Assembly (NCBI GenBank): GCA_905221605.1
Contig: CAJNDS010002734.1
Location: 965,779 to 1,029,778, forward strand
From: Symbiodinium natans
Lineage: Eukaryota; Sar; Dinophyceae; Suessiales; Symbiodiniaceae
Length of the DNA: 64,000 nucleotides
Direction: 5' to 3'
Below the pieces are notes generated by a model, which was given only the letters and a program-made list of their open reading frames with translations, searched no databases and was not told where the DNA came from. The translations under genes were made by a program, and so were the position numbers. Shown one piece after another: positions 30,309 to 42,244 of the stretch (positions are counted from its first letter, which is position 1; each line of letters opens with the position of its first letter).

Positions 30309-32970
30309 ATGGGGCGCCCCCATCGAGGTGCGGAGCTGGATGCCGAAGGCCTGCCGGAGGAGTCGGAAGAGGAACTCGATGAGCCCATCCCGCCGACCCC
30401 GGTCTTGCTGCCAATCTTTGCCCAGCTGTCGGTGCAGACCTGTCCGCTGCGGCGCGTCAACCTGTCGCAGAGTCCTCTGTCCACGGCGTGCGTGCAAGCC
30501 TTGGCGAGCTGCTTGCCGTTGGTTCGCAGGGACTGTGGGAGTTAGGGCCGTAGATTATACCCTTTAAGGGATGATATAAGGAACAGTATTCCCCCCAATT
30601 ATGCCCTTTAACGGATTATGTAGGGCACTACCTCCTTCCCCCATTCCCCTGCGAAGCAACAGTAAGGCTGCCTTCCTACTTCGCCCCTGGAAGTCTTGAC
30701 TTTGGACGAGTGCGGTCTCACGGAGCTCCAAGCTGCACATTCCAAGGGTTTAGGGTTAAGGGTTTAGGGTTTTAGGGTTTTGGGGTTTTAGGGTTTTAGG
30801 GCTTTGGGCTTTAGGGTTTTAGGTTTTTAGGGTTTAGGGTTAATCCCCTCCCCCTAATATTAACCCCCCCCTACACCCCCTAATCTTGACAGCACCCAAT
30901 ATACAAGAATGTAACTATAGTATTCGTAATGGGGGGGGTCTTAAATATAAGGGGGAGAGGGGGTTATTGACAATATGTGCACCGTTGATCACCATCAGAT
31001 ATTAGAACAGGGCATAATAGAATACAATGCATATATACATGCATGTATTTCATTAATGTTTAGAATGTGCAATAGATATCAAAAAATAACTAAATATATT
31101 TATGTATATATTTATATACATATATATATATATTTATTTGTATTATCTGCCTGTAGCTCTGCAACAGCTGCGCCCCCCCCCCCCCCCCCCATGCGTCTCC
31201 AAGGATGAGGGGCTGGAAGAGCTCGCCATTAACGGCATCATCCGCAACCGCATGCTTCTGCAGCTCTCCTTGCGCCTGAACCAGTTCAGTGGTGGCGCCG
31301 GTGCACTCAACATGCTGCTTCGGGCTGTGAAGAGGCATCCTAGGCTCGCCCACCTGGACTTGGGGCGCAACATCATGCGGCCGGAGTGCATCCCGGAGTT
31401 GATAGAGCTGCTGGAGAAGTCTGTGTGCCTCCTCTGCCTTCACCTGCTTGGCAGCGAGGCGAGCTACGCCCAAGATAACGTCAAGATCCAGGCAGCCTGC
31501 TACCGCTGGACAGCGGAGACCTCGGGCGTGGGCCTTCGAACCGACTCTGACGGAAATGTGCTCGTACCCGAGCCGGCGCCCGGCGACGAGTACAGCGAGC
31601 TGATTTTGGGCCGGGCCCCGCACCAGGACCACAAGGACTGGCTGGTGGCGACGCCCCTTCCGAAGCCAATGGAGGTGCCAGCATCCTTGGATGGGATTCG
31701 TGACTCGGTAAGGCCCTCAAGGGCTAGTAGTCTCATACTTTCCTCCCTCTTGGGTATGCAAGAGGAGCACTCTTTTCAGAGGGTCCTAAACCCTAAACCC
31801 TAAACCCTAAACCCTAAACCCTAAACCCTAAACCGGAGGTGAGGAGATGGTTCTGGAGAACTGGATGCGGGGCTGCTGCTGGATTGCCGAGGCGGTGGCC
31901 CGCGATCCCGACTTCCGGATCCCTGAGGAGTCTCGAGAGCCCAGTGGCGCCCTTTTGCTATCTCTTTTCCGGGGGGTTCTAGGATTCCATAGGGCTTAGG
32001 GTTTGGGTTCTAGGGTTCTAGCCCTAAACCCTATATAAACCCTAAACTTTTTCAAAACCCAGGAGCTCCCGGATGTGGGCGCCCACCCGGAGGAGGAGAT
32101 CGGCCCCTGGAGCGAGGACCCCCAGAGGACACGAGCCCTGATGGACTGCTGCACGGCAGACCTTGGGCACCCTAGCTGGGGAGCAGAAAACAACAAGGGT
32201 TTAGGCTTTGGGGTTTGGGGTTTAGGGTTTAAGGTTTGGGGTTTGGGGTTTAGGGTTTCGGGTCCCTGTTTTTTTGGGGTTCTGTGTTCCTTAGCAAGAC
32301 ATGACCAGCGCTCTTCACACATTCCGCGACATATCTCCTGGGCCACCAGCAAGGTACATCTACCTGACGGACTTGTGCCATGCCGATGATGAGGAGGGCA
32401 TCCAAGAGGCCTTGAAAGACGAGTACCACATCTACTACGAGTGCTACGCTCGTTTTGCTGGTCGCTCTCAGTGGCCGTTTGTTCGCTACGTGGACATGCG
32501 GCTTGGCTTAAGATGGGTTGCAGATGTGTCACTGCGCGCCCTTCCCAACACTCCCGAGCTCCACACCCCTGTGTGCTGCCTTGGACCGTATCAGCCCCGA
32601 ACCCTAAACTGAAACTTCCTAGGCCCCCCCCCCCCGTCCCCCCCCTACAAGCCCTATTTGAAACCGCTGCCTTCTTAAAGCTTACCTGTTACCTGAGAGT
32701 CCGATATGGGGCTTTAAGGTTATGATACGCCCCGAGCGCGTACCCGGAGCTCTACAGAAGGGGGGTATATGGACCAAAAGCCCTGAACCCTGAAACCCTA
32801 AACCCGAAACCCTAAACCCTAAACCCTTGCGAAAACCCTAACCCTAAACCCTAAACCCTAAACCCTAAACCCTAAACCCTAAACCCTTGTAGGGTTGCGA
32901 CTTGGTCCCCGAGGTACAGCGTGTTCGAGGAGGCGCAGCTCATCGACCGGACCGAGGTCTGGTTGCAGAC
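30309..32970 (+). CDS. leucine-rich-repeat protein 2, multi-exon
   Basis: Exons: 30309-~30525 (acidic ESEEELDEPIPPTPVLLP, then LRRVNLSQSPLSTACVQALA), 30667-30731 (PLEVLTLDECGLTELQ), 31204-31707 (168 codons: LLQLSLRLNQFSGGAGALNM, RLAHLDLGRNIMRPECIPEL, then a non-LRR tail DSDGNVLVPEPAPGDE), 31844-31975 (VLENWMRGCCWIAEAVARDP), 32063-32198 (PWSEDPQRTRALMDCCTADL), 32299-~32506 (YIYLTDLCHADDEEGIQEAL), ~32727-32755 and ~32914-32965 (YSVFEEAQLIDRTEVWLQ). LxLxxCGL and LxLxxN repeats indicate a ribonuclease-inhibitor-type solenoid for protein binding. Phase fits 30525/30667 and 30731/31204 (both GC donors), 31707/31844 (GTAAGG), 31975/32063 and 32198/32299 (G+AC). The C-terminal part is unrecognised and the stop is not found. 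Confidence 0.7.
30842..30966. repeat. inverted-repeat element (family N), copy 1
   Basis: TAATCCCCTCCCCCTAATAT and AAATATAAGGGGGAGAGGGG form inverted ends around GAATGTAACTATAG. A second copy with the same layout lies at 41372. Both occur in introns. Confidence 0.7.
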
Positions 32971-33110
32971 TTCTTGTTGGGGGATGTTGAGGGTTTAGGG
33001 TTTAGGGTTTTAGGGTTTAGGGTTTAGGGTTTAGGGTTTAGGGTTTAGGGTTTAGGGGTTTCGGGTTTAGGGTTTAGGGCAGTTTAGGGTTTAGGGCAAT
33101 TTAGGGTTCC
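32782..33110. repeat. CCCTAAA tract and TTTAGGG tract bracketing an exon
   Basis: C-rich units occupy 32782-32888, the exon lies at about 32914-32965, and G-rich units (some 16, with TTTTAGGG and TTTAGGGCAG variants) occupy 32990-33110. Confidence 0.9.
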
Positions 33111-33381
33111 TTGCAAGGCATGTAAGTCGTACCTGAAGTCAAGAACCCCCTATGAAACTAGACTTTGCAAGAAGAAACCTACAAAGATGCTAGGCCACAG
33201 GCCTGTGAGCTGTCTGTGACATCGGTGTTACTTGAGCCTTCTTTGTGAAAGCAGGTGTCTCTTTCCCAAGTACTTGGTGCCTTGTTGACTTCGTATGTTT
33301 GCCATGACTGCTGCCAGCGCTCAGACGAGACATAGGTATCACAGTTGGACTTTGGTAGAGAAGAGGCAGCAAGAGACTGCC

Positions 33382-36376
33382 ATGGCCTTGCCCATCCCCA
33401 TGCGGTTCCTTGCTTGCGCGCTTGGCTTTGTGGCGGCCGAGATGCGAAGCGACGACTTCCCACACTACGGCCTGGGCACCATCCCGGCCTGGCAGGACCT
33501 GGCCTCCCTTCGTGGTGCCCGCCCGGACGCTCAGGCGGGCTCGACCGGGAAAGTTTCGGATAGCTGCGTAGTGTGTGTGTGTGTGTGGTTATTAAAGTGG
33601 CATGAAGCTTGTCAGAATGCATACTGGTTAAAAGCCTACGACAGAGAAAGAGAGGGCGTCATTAGCACGGGCGCCGGTGGCCTGACAAGTCCAGAAGAAG
33701 AAGAAGAAGAAGAAGAAGAAGAAGCAGAAGAAGAAGAAGAAAGTACTTAGATCGCTCGCGCCCGACGCCGGGAAAAAAGTGGGGTCGGCTTGCCCTGCTG
33801 AGGTTCTGGGCAAGGCGGAGTACCACCGCCAGCTGAGGTCCCTGGACATCCAGCAGCTTTACAGCGCCATCGCCACGCTGATGGCCACCTCGAAGGAGTA
33901 CTGGCCGGCAGATGGCCCACAGGACGGTGACGTGGCCAGCTACGCGGGCCTCTTTGCCCGCCTGGCCTGGCACTGCTCTGGGAGCTTCCGCATGATCAAC
34001 GACACGCATGCGGCCGGGGGCTGCGAGGGTGCACGGCAGCGCCACTGGCCGGAGAACGAGTGGCGCGACAACACCAACTTGGACAAGGCCCGCGGGCTCT
34101 TGGCCGAAGTGAAGCTGCAGTTCGGCGACCAAGTGAGCTGGTCCGACCTCATGACCTTCGCGGGCACCGTGGCCATCAAGGCGAGTGGGGGACCGGCCAA
34201 GAAGTTCTGCTTCGGGCGCCTGGATGATGTGAATGGTGATCGCTCGCTCCCTTTGGGTGTCGAGGGCGTGGCCCAGTGCCGCGGCAGCAAGTTCTGCAAG
34301 TCCAACTTCGAGTGCCCCAACACCTTCCGTTGGTCCGAGCAGAACGACACGGATCATGCCCGCTGCAAGATCGAGCAGCCCGGCCGCCTCCAGGCCAGCC
34401 ACTCCGTGGGCCTCATCTACGTCTACCCCGAGGGCCCAGAGCTCAAGACCAGCGCGGAGGACTACAAGGCCTACTGGGTGCACAACCGCTCGCCGAGGCT
34501 CAGCGCCCTGGCCCCTCGCCCGCAGGGTTTGGCACAAACACCCCGACCAAGCACCAAGCCACCACCGTCAGCTTGCCCAAAGTTCCAGAGGTAAACATGT
34601 TGTCAGGCCTGACCTCTGGGGAAAGGGCCGTGTATCCCAGGAGGTGCGGGACACCTTCCGTGATCGGATGGGCTGGACCGACCGCGAGACCGTGGCTCTC
34701 ATCGGCGGTGGCCACACCTTGGGCCGGACCCACGGCAACTGCGACTTGGTGGATTCAGCGTCGCGCTGCAAATGGGGGGCATCCGAAACGGTAGCTAGTG
34801 ACGACCGATTGCACTTCTCATGTCGCCTTGAATCCGTGTTCGCGAAAGTGGAGGTGTGCCACTGTTCAGAGAGGTTATCGGGCAGTGCCTTAAGTTGTAT
34901 TCATTGGCATCGGTTCTGCATATCACGATAGCAACTGAGGCAACCTCACCGGCACCAAATGGGCACAGACTCCGTACAACAACGTCGGGCCCTACTTTGA
35001 GGCAGCTCTGCGATTTTTTTGTGAGTTTGTGTGCACTTCGCTGCATCCCAAAAAGCCGTGCTGGGAGGCCCTTCTTTAAGACTTTGTGCGTTGAGCTCCC
35101 TTTAGGGTTTAGGGTTTAGGGTTTAGGCTTTAGGGTTTAGGGTTTAGGGCCTCTTTTGTGGCAGGCCTCGGCGGGAAGCCTCCGGGGCCCTACGGATGGC
35201 ACCTGTGGCACTGGGCCGGACGCCGCTTGGCCCTCTAAGGCTTCGTTTTTCAAGGGCTTGTAAGGGCATATGAATGTAACGTTACTCAAATTTAAGGGAA
35301 TCTATAGGCTTCGGTGAAGATCGAGATTTGTGTAAGGGAGGGCCGGTTTTTCAGGGCTTGTATTCATGAACAGTTTCATTTGTAATGGTGATGGAGGAGA
35401 GTTTTTGACTTGGCGCTGCAGCGTGCTGCCTTCGGGATGCTTCGGTCCTCACAGTTGTCGGGCGTGCAGGCTCCTTGTTTTTTGTATCCCCTCATAGAAG
35501 ATCAAAGGAGCGGAAGCAGTTGAGGTCGTATGTTATACATCTCGATATGAGGTGCAGGAGAGCTTTTGCAACCCCTTTCTGTTGCACAGAGCTCTTGCAC
35601 AGCTTGAGGCGGGCTTCGGCAAGAACACCGTGTCCTCGGGATTCGAGGGTCCTTGGACGCGCAGCTCGGCATAGCTCGGCACACAGCTGAGTGCTCGTTA
35701 GTACGGATACAGTCAGTACCTCGTGGCTGCGTCTGTCCTCATGTGGAGAGGCCGGGTGCCGCGCAAACTTCGCCGTAGCAGTAGCCCATAGGCTGGAGAG
35801 ATGGCACTATAGCCCCCGTAGATAAAGGATTCGCGTGAATTCGCTGAGGTAGCCCCTCGCGCTGGAACTACGACTTCTTCGAGGCCCTGCTGTCGGAGGA
35901 GTGGGTGCCAGCGAAGAGCCCGCGGCTTGCCTGACCACCGCCTGTGCCTGCAATTTTTTTGGGGGGGTCTGACACCTATATGACTGCAAGCAGAGTAAGT
36001 GCTTTAGATTCCTTTAGTAGGAGATGGCCCCGTGCAGGTCGTATTTGCAGGCCTGCTTAAGGGGGCACAGCAAGCTTGTGAAAGCCGTGGACTTAGGTAT
36101 GGCAACGACCAGTGGCACACCCGGGACCACACGAGCAAGTTTGCCAAGACCATGCGCCTGACCTCAGACATCTCCCTCGTCGCGGACGAGACCTTCCGCC
36201 CGATCGTCCAGGAGTACGCCGCCGACCATGCCCAGTTCGACGCGGACTTTGCTGATGCCTGGTTCAAGCTGGTGCACAGATCCGAGGACCACCCCCACAA
36301 GGACGACCTCGAGAAAGATGCCGGCGTCTGCACCGACTTTGAGTTCGCGACATCCCAGCCGAACTTCCTGCCATGA
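33382..36376 (+). CDS. katG: secreted single-domain catalase-peroxidase (KatG-like)
   Basis: Haem peroxidase of the KatG/APX/CcP superfamily, breaking down hydrogen peroxide. Exons: 33382-~33552 ([23 protein letters not shown] looks like a signal peptide), ~33751-34468, 34641-34740, 34940-34973, 35853-35924 and 36097-36376 (TGA). Visible residues: distal Arg, Trp and His in FARLAWH (33959-33973), Tyr in [10 protein letters not shown] (34418-34420), Met in RDRMGW (34668-34670), proximal His in [12 protein letters not shown] (34713-34715), and Asp in LTSDISL (36167-36169). Trp, Tyr and Met are the adduct typical of true KatG and needed for catalase activity. The protein ends after [11 protein letters not shown] plus a short tail, so the usual second, haem-less KatG domain is absent. 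Introns 34469-34640, 34741-34939 and 35925-36096 are GC-AG with matching phase. The first intron's borders, beside a (GAA)n run, are unresolved. Confidence 0.88.
33693..33740. repeat. (GAA)n microsatellite near katG exon
   Basis: Fourteen or so GAA/GAG-type triplets lie just before the acceptor region of the first haem-domain exon. If read in frame they give a Glu-rich stretch, but the frame does not join well, so an intronic position is preferred. Confidence 0.85.
35155..35235 (+). other. open segment inside the katG intron
   Basis: After GTGGCAG there is an open, GC-rich stretch ([20 protein letters not shown] in one frame) that does not fit the KatG alignment. It follows a TTTAGGG tract (35100-35150). 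It may be an unused exon or a relic; the rest of 34974-35852 shows no other coding signal. Confidence 0.3.
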
Positions 36377-36713
36377 GCGCGGCCTATTCTACCCCGCGAA
36401 TTCACGCATACGTTTTCTTTTTGCGGACGTGCATAGCAGCAAGCCGGCCTACGCAATGCACAGAACACCTGGCGGAGACCAGGCGTGGCTGTACAGAACT
36501 GAGGCATCGCGTCCAGCAGAGCTGTAAAGTGCAAAGAGCAGGTCCGTGAGAAGTAGCCATGTAAGGCTATATAAGGTAGCTTGCAAGAGTTCACTCGCAG
36601 GAGCCGTCCAAATGGCCCGTCAGGCTGCCCCACCCGGTCGTAGAGTGTACAGCCCCCCCGGGCGGGGTGCGCCTCTTCGCGCAACCTTGGGCTGCCCGGA
36701 AAATGGTATAGCG

Positions 36714-37060
36714 TTTAGGGTTTAGGGTTTAGGCTTAGGGTTTAGGGTTTAGGGTTTAGGGTTTAGGGTTTAGGGTTTAGGGTTTAGGGTTTAGGGTTTA
36801 GGGTTTAGGAAATACAGGGCATCCGGCGTCTGGACATGGAATCATGGCCCACAGCACCACCGCAGCCTATTCAAACCCTACACCAACCCCACATACACCC
36901 TGCATGCACCCTACATCAACCCCATAAACCCGAAGAACCCTATGAACCATCCATAAACACTACAAACCCAAAAAAAAACCCATATACCCGAAACCTTATG
37001 TACCCTACATAAACCTGACAGAAACCCGAAATCCCAAACCCCAAGCCCCAAACCCCAAAA
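36714..37060. repeat. TTTAGGG tract, short exon-like piece, degenerate CCCTACA tract
   Basis: About 13 TTTAGGG units (36714-36810) are followed by an exon-like piece at about 36837-36880 and then decayed C-rich units (36870-37060). Here the tract order around the exon is reversed compared with most others. Confidence 0.85.
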
Positions 37061-40000
37061 CCCCAACTCATGACGGAGGGTTGGTCATGTAGGCGGGCCC
37101 TCAGCGCGCCCGGGCCAACTCCCGACGCAGTGCCCAGGCGCAGCTGCTTGGGGGGGGACGGGTTTAGGGTTTAGGGTTTGGGGTTTAGGGTTTAGGGTTT
37201 AGGGTGCTAGTCTTAGGGTAGTTATATGGACCCTTGTAATGCGGTATATGGTCCCTTACCTCTGATGTATGGGCCCTTGGGTTGTATAGGGTATGTAAGG
37301 GGTTACATAAGGGGACCATAAGGTTTAGGGTAGGGTGTTTAGTGTTTAGAGCTTGAAGGGTTTATAGGTTTAGGGCATTTTAGGGCCGTTTCTAGAGTTA
37401 AGTTTTTTTGATAGGGTTTAGGAATAAATAGCTTGTAGTCGCTTTATCTCGCATCGCTCGGTTTTTTGACGCATCGATCGGCGTCCACATTGGGAACCGC
37501 CTTGCCCCGAGTATATCACCCTAAACCCTAAACCCTAAACCCTAAACCCCCCTTTGAACCCTAAACTTGATGTGTCGAAGTCGGCCTCGTGCAGGAATCT
37601 ACATGTCTTCGGGAGTTGCGCAAGTTAAGTAACAGAGACCAACCCTGGCAGTTTGGGTTGCATCGAATTAGAGCTTCCTGAGTTATTGAAACATGGTCCA
37701 TATATGTATATATATATATATGATAAACAATGTGCTAGAAATGCTGGCGTCCGCGGCAAATCCGGCAGTTTGACCCATGTTGGCCGTCTACTTGGGGATC
37801 GCTTTGCCCTGATGTGTAATTCCGCCGCTGATGTGTATACACGTAATGTAGCGTCCACAATGGTGTGATGTGTATTTAATTTCTTTGCGACCTGCTGTGA
37901 GATAAGCCCACCCGCAAGGAAAGGGGGAGGGCCCCTTAAACACCCTACTACCCTGCACATGCTGTGAGCACGAGAGCTTTCACTCCACAGGTTTGGTTTA
38001 GGGCCGTTTAGGGTTTAGGGCTTAGGGCTTACAAGGAGGGATACTAACTGTAGTCCAGGGACTTATAACCTAATTTCGGACTTTTCTAACCCAGTTTAGG
38101 GCTCTTATAATTCTACTTACAACTAGGGGGGGGCCCCTCCTTGTAGGGCTTGGGGCTTAGGGTTTAGGGGGCCCTGAAGCACCAGACAGCCCACTCCCAG
38201 CCCATTGCAGGGCGGCCTGGAGGAGGTCCGAAGCAAGCTGAGCATGAACGACGTGCACCAGAGCCTCGGCTCCAAAAAGGGCTTAGGGTTTAGGGTTTAT
38301 AGGGTTTGAGTGTGCCATTCAACGGTAGAGTGGTAGTTTGCTCAGAAAAGGGCTCCTGGTGAGTCTTCTTGTGAATTCAGCGTGGCAGACCTGGAGTGTA
38401 TGGCGGGCTTGCTCACGGGGTCCTACCAGCCCACGACTAGGTAGGCACGTGGGCTACATCTTCCCTCGTTGGGTTTAGGTGGATCATATTCAGGAATATT
38501 TCTCAGAGGGTTGGCCCAGACACTAAGCAGCACTGACTGTCAGGATGGTGGTTCAGAGCTTTGAGAACCATCAGGAGGACGATAGCCACAAGAGCGCCAC
38601 GCGTGAAACTACGGGGTCAAGTTGGCCTCGTGTCCTTAGGCAGCCCACGCCCTGCCACCTCTTTAAGGGTTGGGCTTTAGAATTTTGGGGGGATTTTATA
38701 GGGTTTAGGGTTTGGGGTGTAGGTTTAGGGTTTAGCGAAGCAGCGACAAATGGCATCATCAATGGAAGAGAGTCGATCGAGTACAGTTTGCCGCCGCACC
38801 GCTGGTTGCAGTATACGTTCTGGCATAGCTAGCTAGATGCATCTAGCACATCGTAAGCATGAATGTGCACATATGCTGTGCATCACACATGTATGTATGA
38901 TATAAATGTAAGTATAGTCTATGGTATATGTTGTTTATGCAACATATATATATATACACGTTTATTTACATATTGTGTATACAAGCCATCTTCGTACATC
39001 AATTCCGTGCGACGCCGCAGGGTGGGATGTTCCCCCTTGTGCTAACAGCCCTTAAAAAGAATTATACTAGGGGTACTATAATCCCCATGAAGGACTGCTA
39101 GTAGGAGGGGAACAACCCTACACCCTAGACCCTAAGCCCTAAACCCTAAACCCTAAACCCCAAACCCTAAACCCTAAACCCTAAACCCTAAACCCTAAAC
39201 CCTAAACCCTAAACCCTAAACCCTAAACCCGAAGGGGAACATCCCAAGCCGCAGGATCCACTCCCGGCCGTGGGCAACGCCAAGGGCGGGGAGGCCCGGC
39301 AGCGCACCGACGAGGCGGCCCTTCAATCGGGGTTTAGGGTTTAGGGTTTAGGGTTTAGGGTTTAGGGTTTAGGGTTTAGGGTTTAGGGTTTAGGGTTTAG
39401 GGTTTAGGGTTTAGGGGAAGTTGGGGGGCATGGGTCTGCAGGTTGTTCTGGGCGCGCTTTCGGAGGTTTAGGGTTTAGGGTGTCAGTGTCAGGGTTTACG
39501 ATTTAGGGTTGGGGTTTGGGCGAGGCGGGGGTTGGGCCCTTCACAGGCAATTCTAAATTCCATCCTGAAGAGAACCTCTCCCAACGGAGCATCACATCCA
39601 CGAGGGCCTGCAACCTTCCAGTTTCTCACCTGTGAGGACTGTCTGGGAATCCCTCATTACGCAGAAAATCCCTTAAAAGGGGTTTCGTTTTCGGGGGGTT
39701 TAGGGTTTAGGGTTTAGGGTTTAGGGTTTGGGTGACGAGGCGCCTAACTCCCCAACTTCCCCGACCCCTTGTCCTAAGAACTAGAGTAACTAGAGCCGGA
39801 CCTTTGGCAGGGGGCGCCCGTTAGCCGACCGCGGCTTGCCTCAAAGCCTCACTGGAAGCGAGGGTTTAGGGTTTAGGGTTTGGGGTTTAGGGTTTAGGGT
39901 TTAGAGGGTTTAGGGCGCGCAATTGCAGCCTGCTCGTGGTAGAGCAGAGTTTGGCAAGAGCCCTTGAATCCCTCAAAAGCGCTTCGCACGCCGGGGCCTA

Positions 40001-42197
40001 AACCCTAAACCCTAAACCCTAAACCCTAAACCCTAAACCAGGAAGCTTTGTCAGAGCCAGCTAAGGCAGTTCTTCGAGGTGATGCTGAGAGCGGCGATTG
40101 CCTGGGGAGGCACGGAGACGTCTGGAACGGTTTAGGGTTTAGGGTTTGGGGGTTAGGGTTTAGGGTTTAGGGTTTAGGGTTTAGGGTCTAAGTGGTAGGA
40201 AGCGGGGCTGAGAATTTCGGGTTTCCGAAATTCGGGGTACCTTATTGCGGTCCTGATTAAGAGGAATCCCTATTGTTTGGGGGTCTATGTTTGGGGTCCC
40301 CTATTTTCGTCAACCCCCAGATGCAGCTTTTTGGAAGAGCCTGCCGCAGCATCCCAAACCCTATGGAAGCCCCTGGTGAGCCTCCGTTGCGGGTTCAGCT
40401 TTTGTAGCGCGGCTTCGACGGCTACAAACCCTGCTGTTTAGGCAGTGTATAGGGTTCAGGGTTCAGGCTTTAGGGTTTAGGGGCTTTAGGAGTTTGAGGT
40501 TTTAGAGCTTTTGGGATTCTAGGGTGCCCAACCTCTGAGAAAACTCTGCACTGACAGGGCGGGAGCTGTCCTCTTGCGACGCGGTCCGCCGCTTTGCCGT
40601 GGACGTCATTGCAGAGCGCTTGCTGAGGCCTCCCGTGGCACCGTTTCCAAGGCTGGCGCATGAGGTCACCATTTTGGGTTTTTTGGTTTAGGGTTTAAGA
40701 TGGTCACCATTTTGGGGTCCTGTTGCAATAGTGAGCCTTCCCCCACAAGGGGACCAGAATTTCGTGAACTGACCATGGAAGTTTTGGTGAATCTGCAATC
40801 GCCTCCGCTATCTCTCACACCTTCCGACCAATTGCTTAAGAACCCCCGAAAAAGTACAACATATCCTGGCTTATTAAAGGTAATATAGGGATTACTATTT
40901 TTTTATTCTCTTGGGGGTTCTTAAGCAAATAGTAGCTTCACACCCTGTCCCTGAGAGGGGTTTGGCGCTTCGCCCGGGAGAGACGCTCGGCTCGACATGT
41001 GCTGTATTGGTTGCAGTCCCCTGATGCACCATGTTCAGAGTTCAGAGTTTAGGGTTTAGGGTTTAGGGTTTAGGGTGCTGTTCCAGCAGCCTGTCAACAG
41101 CCACTGCGTCCGAAGTTTTGGACGCCCGGCAAGAGCGGCTGGTTCGACAGCAGAAGCCCCAAGCACGCAGGTACTATGACACTCTTCTGCGGCACAAGAA
41201 GACGCTTCAGGAGGCACCGAAACCCTAAACCCTAAACCCTAAACCCTAAACCCTAAACCCTAAACCCTAAACCCTAAACCCTAAACCCTAAACCCTTTGC
41301 GATCGCCGGCCCAGATTGACTAGTAGCAGACCATCCTGGAACTTCATTGGCCGGTGTTTGCCATGGTTTTGCCATTAACCCCCCCCACCCCCCAACATTA
41401 AGTACAGAACTATGATAGGGGAATTTAATATGAGGGGGGAGGGGGGGGTTAACATGGGGAGAGGGGAATCTCATGGTTTTTGGGTAGTTTAGGTTTAGGG
41501 AGGGGCTCTCCGATTTTCGGAGACCGCATGTTGGCTATGAGGCACAAAGAGTCCCCAGACCGAGTACGTAGAGAATGAGGGCCCTCTATAACTAGTAATC
41601 TTTGTTTAAGTTTAAGGGACACACACCAGGACCCAGAGCAGGCCCTTATTCACTTTGCTTAGGGCTTGAGGTTCCTTTATAAGCCCCTTTAAACCAAAAA
41701 AGGGCACCCTTTTATTCCTGGGTAACTCTTGGGTCTAGTGCAGGGGCCCTACTTCCTAATTCTAAAAACCAGTAAGTAGAGCAATCCCATACCGGAGAAG
41801 GCCTGGGAGCGTTTCGGCTACAGCGAGACTGCCTTCCAACGCCTGGCTCAGCTCCGCGGACAGATTCAGGATGTAGGGTTTAGGGTTTAGAATTCAGGCT
41901 TTGGGGTTGAGGGTTTACGGTTTGGGGTTTGGGCAGAGTCTTCCTGTTTTCGAGTAGCCAATGAAGGGATGGGGTGTTATGATGACTGTATCTGGATTGT
42001 TTTTTACTTCACCATCAGCATCATACCACAATCACTCTGACTATGACGGTTGCTACTACCAGCATTGTTTTTTTTACCGGCATTCCTATTCTCATGTTTG
42101 TTATGATTGCTACTCTACGATGACCACTGTATTGCCGTTCTGATGACTTCGATGAGCACCATCTTTCTTGTTCTTATGTTTCCATGATGTACTACTG

Positions 42198-42244
<47 letters not shown>

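Noticed and set aside
33662-34537. Minus-strand frame of 291 codons opposite katG
   Set aside because: It is the shadow of the GC-rich katG exon plus the (GAA)n run; the + strand carries the conserved haem-peroxidase residues.
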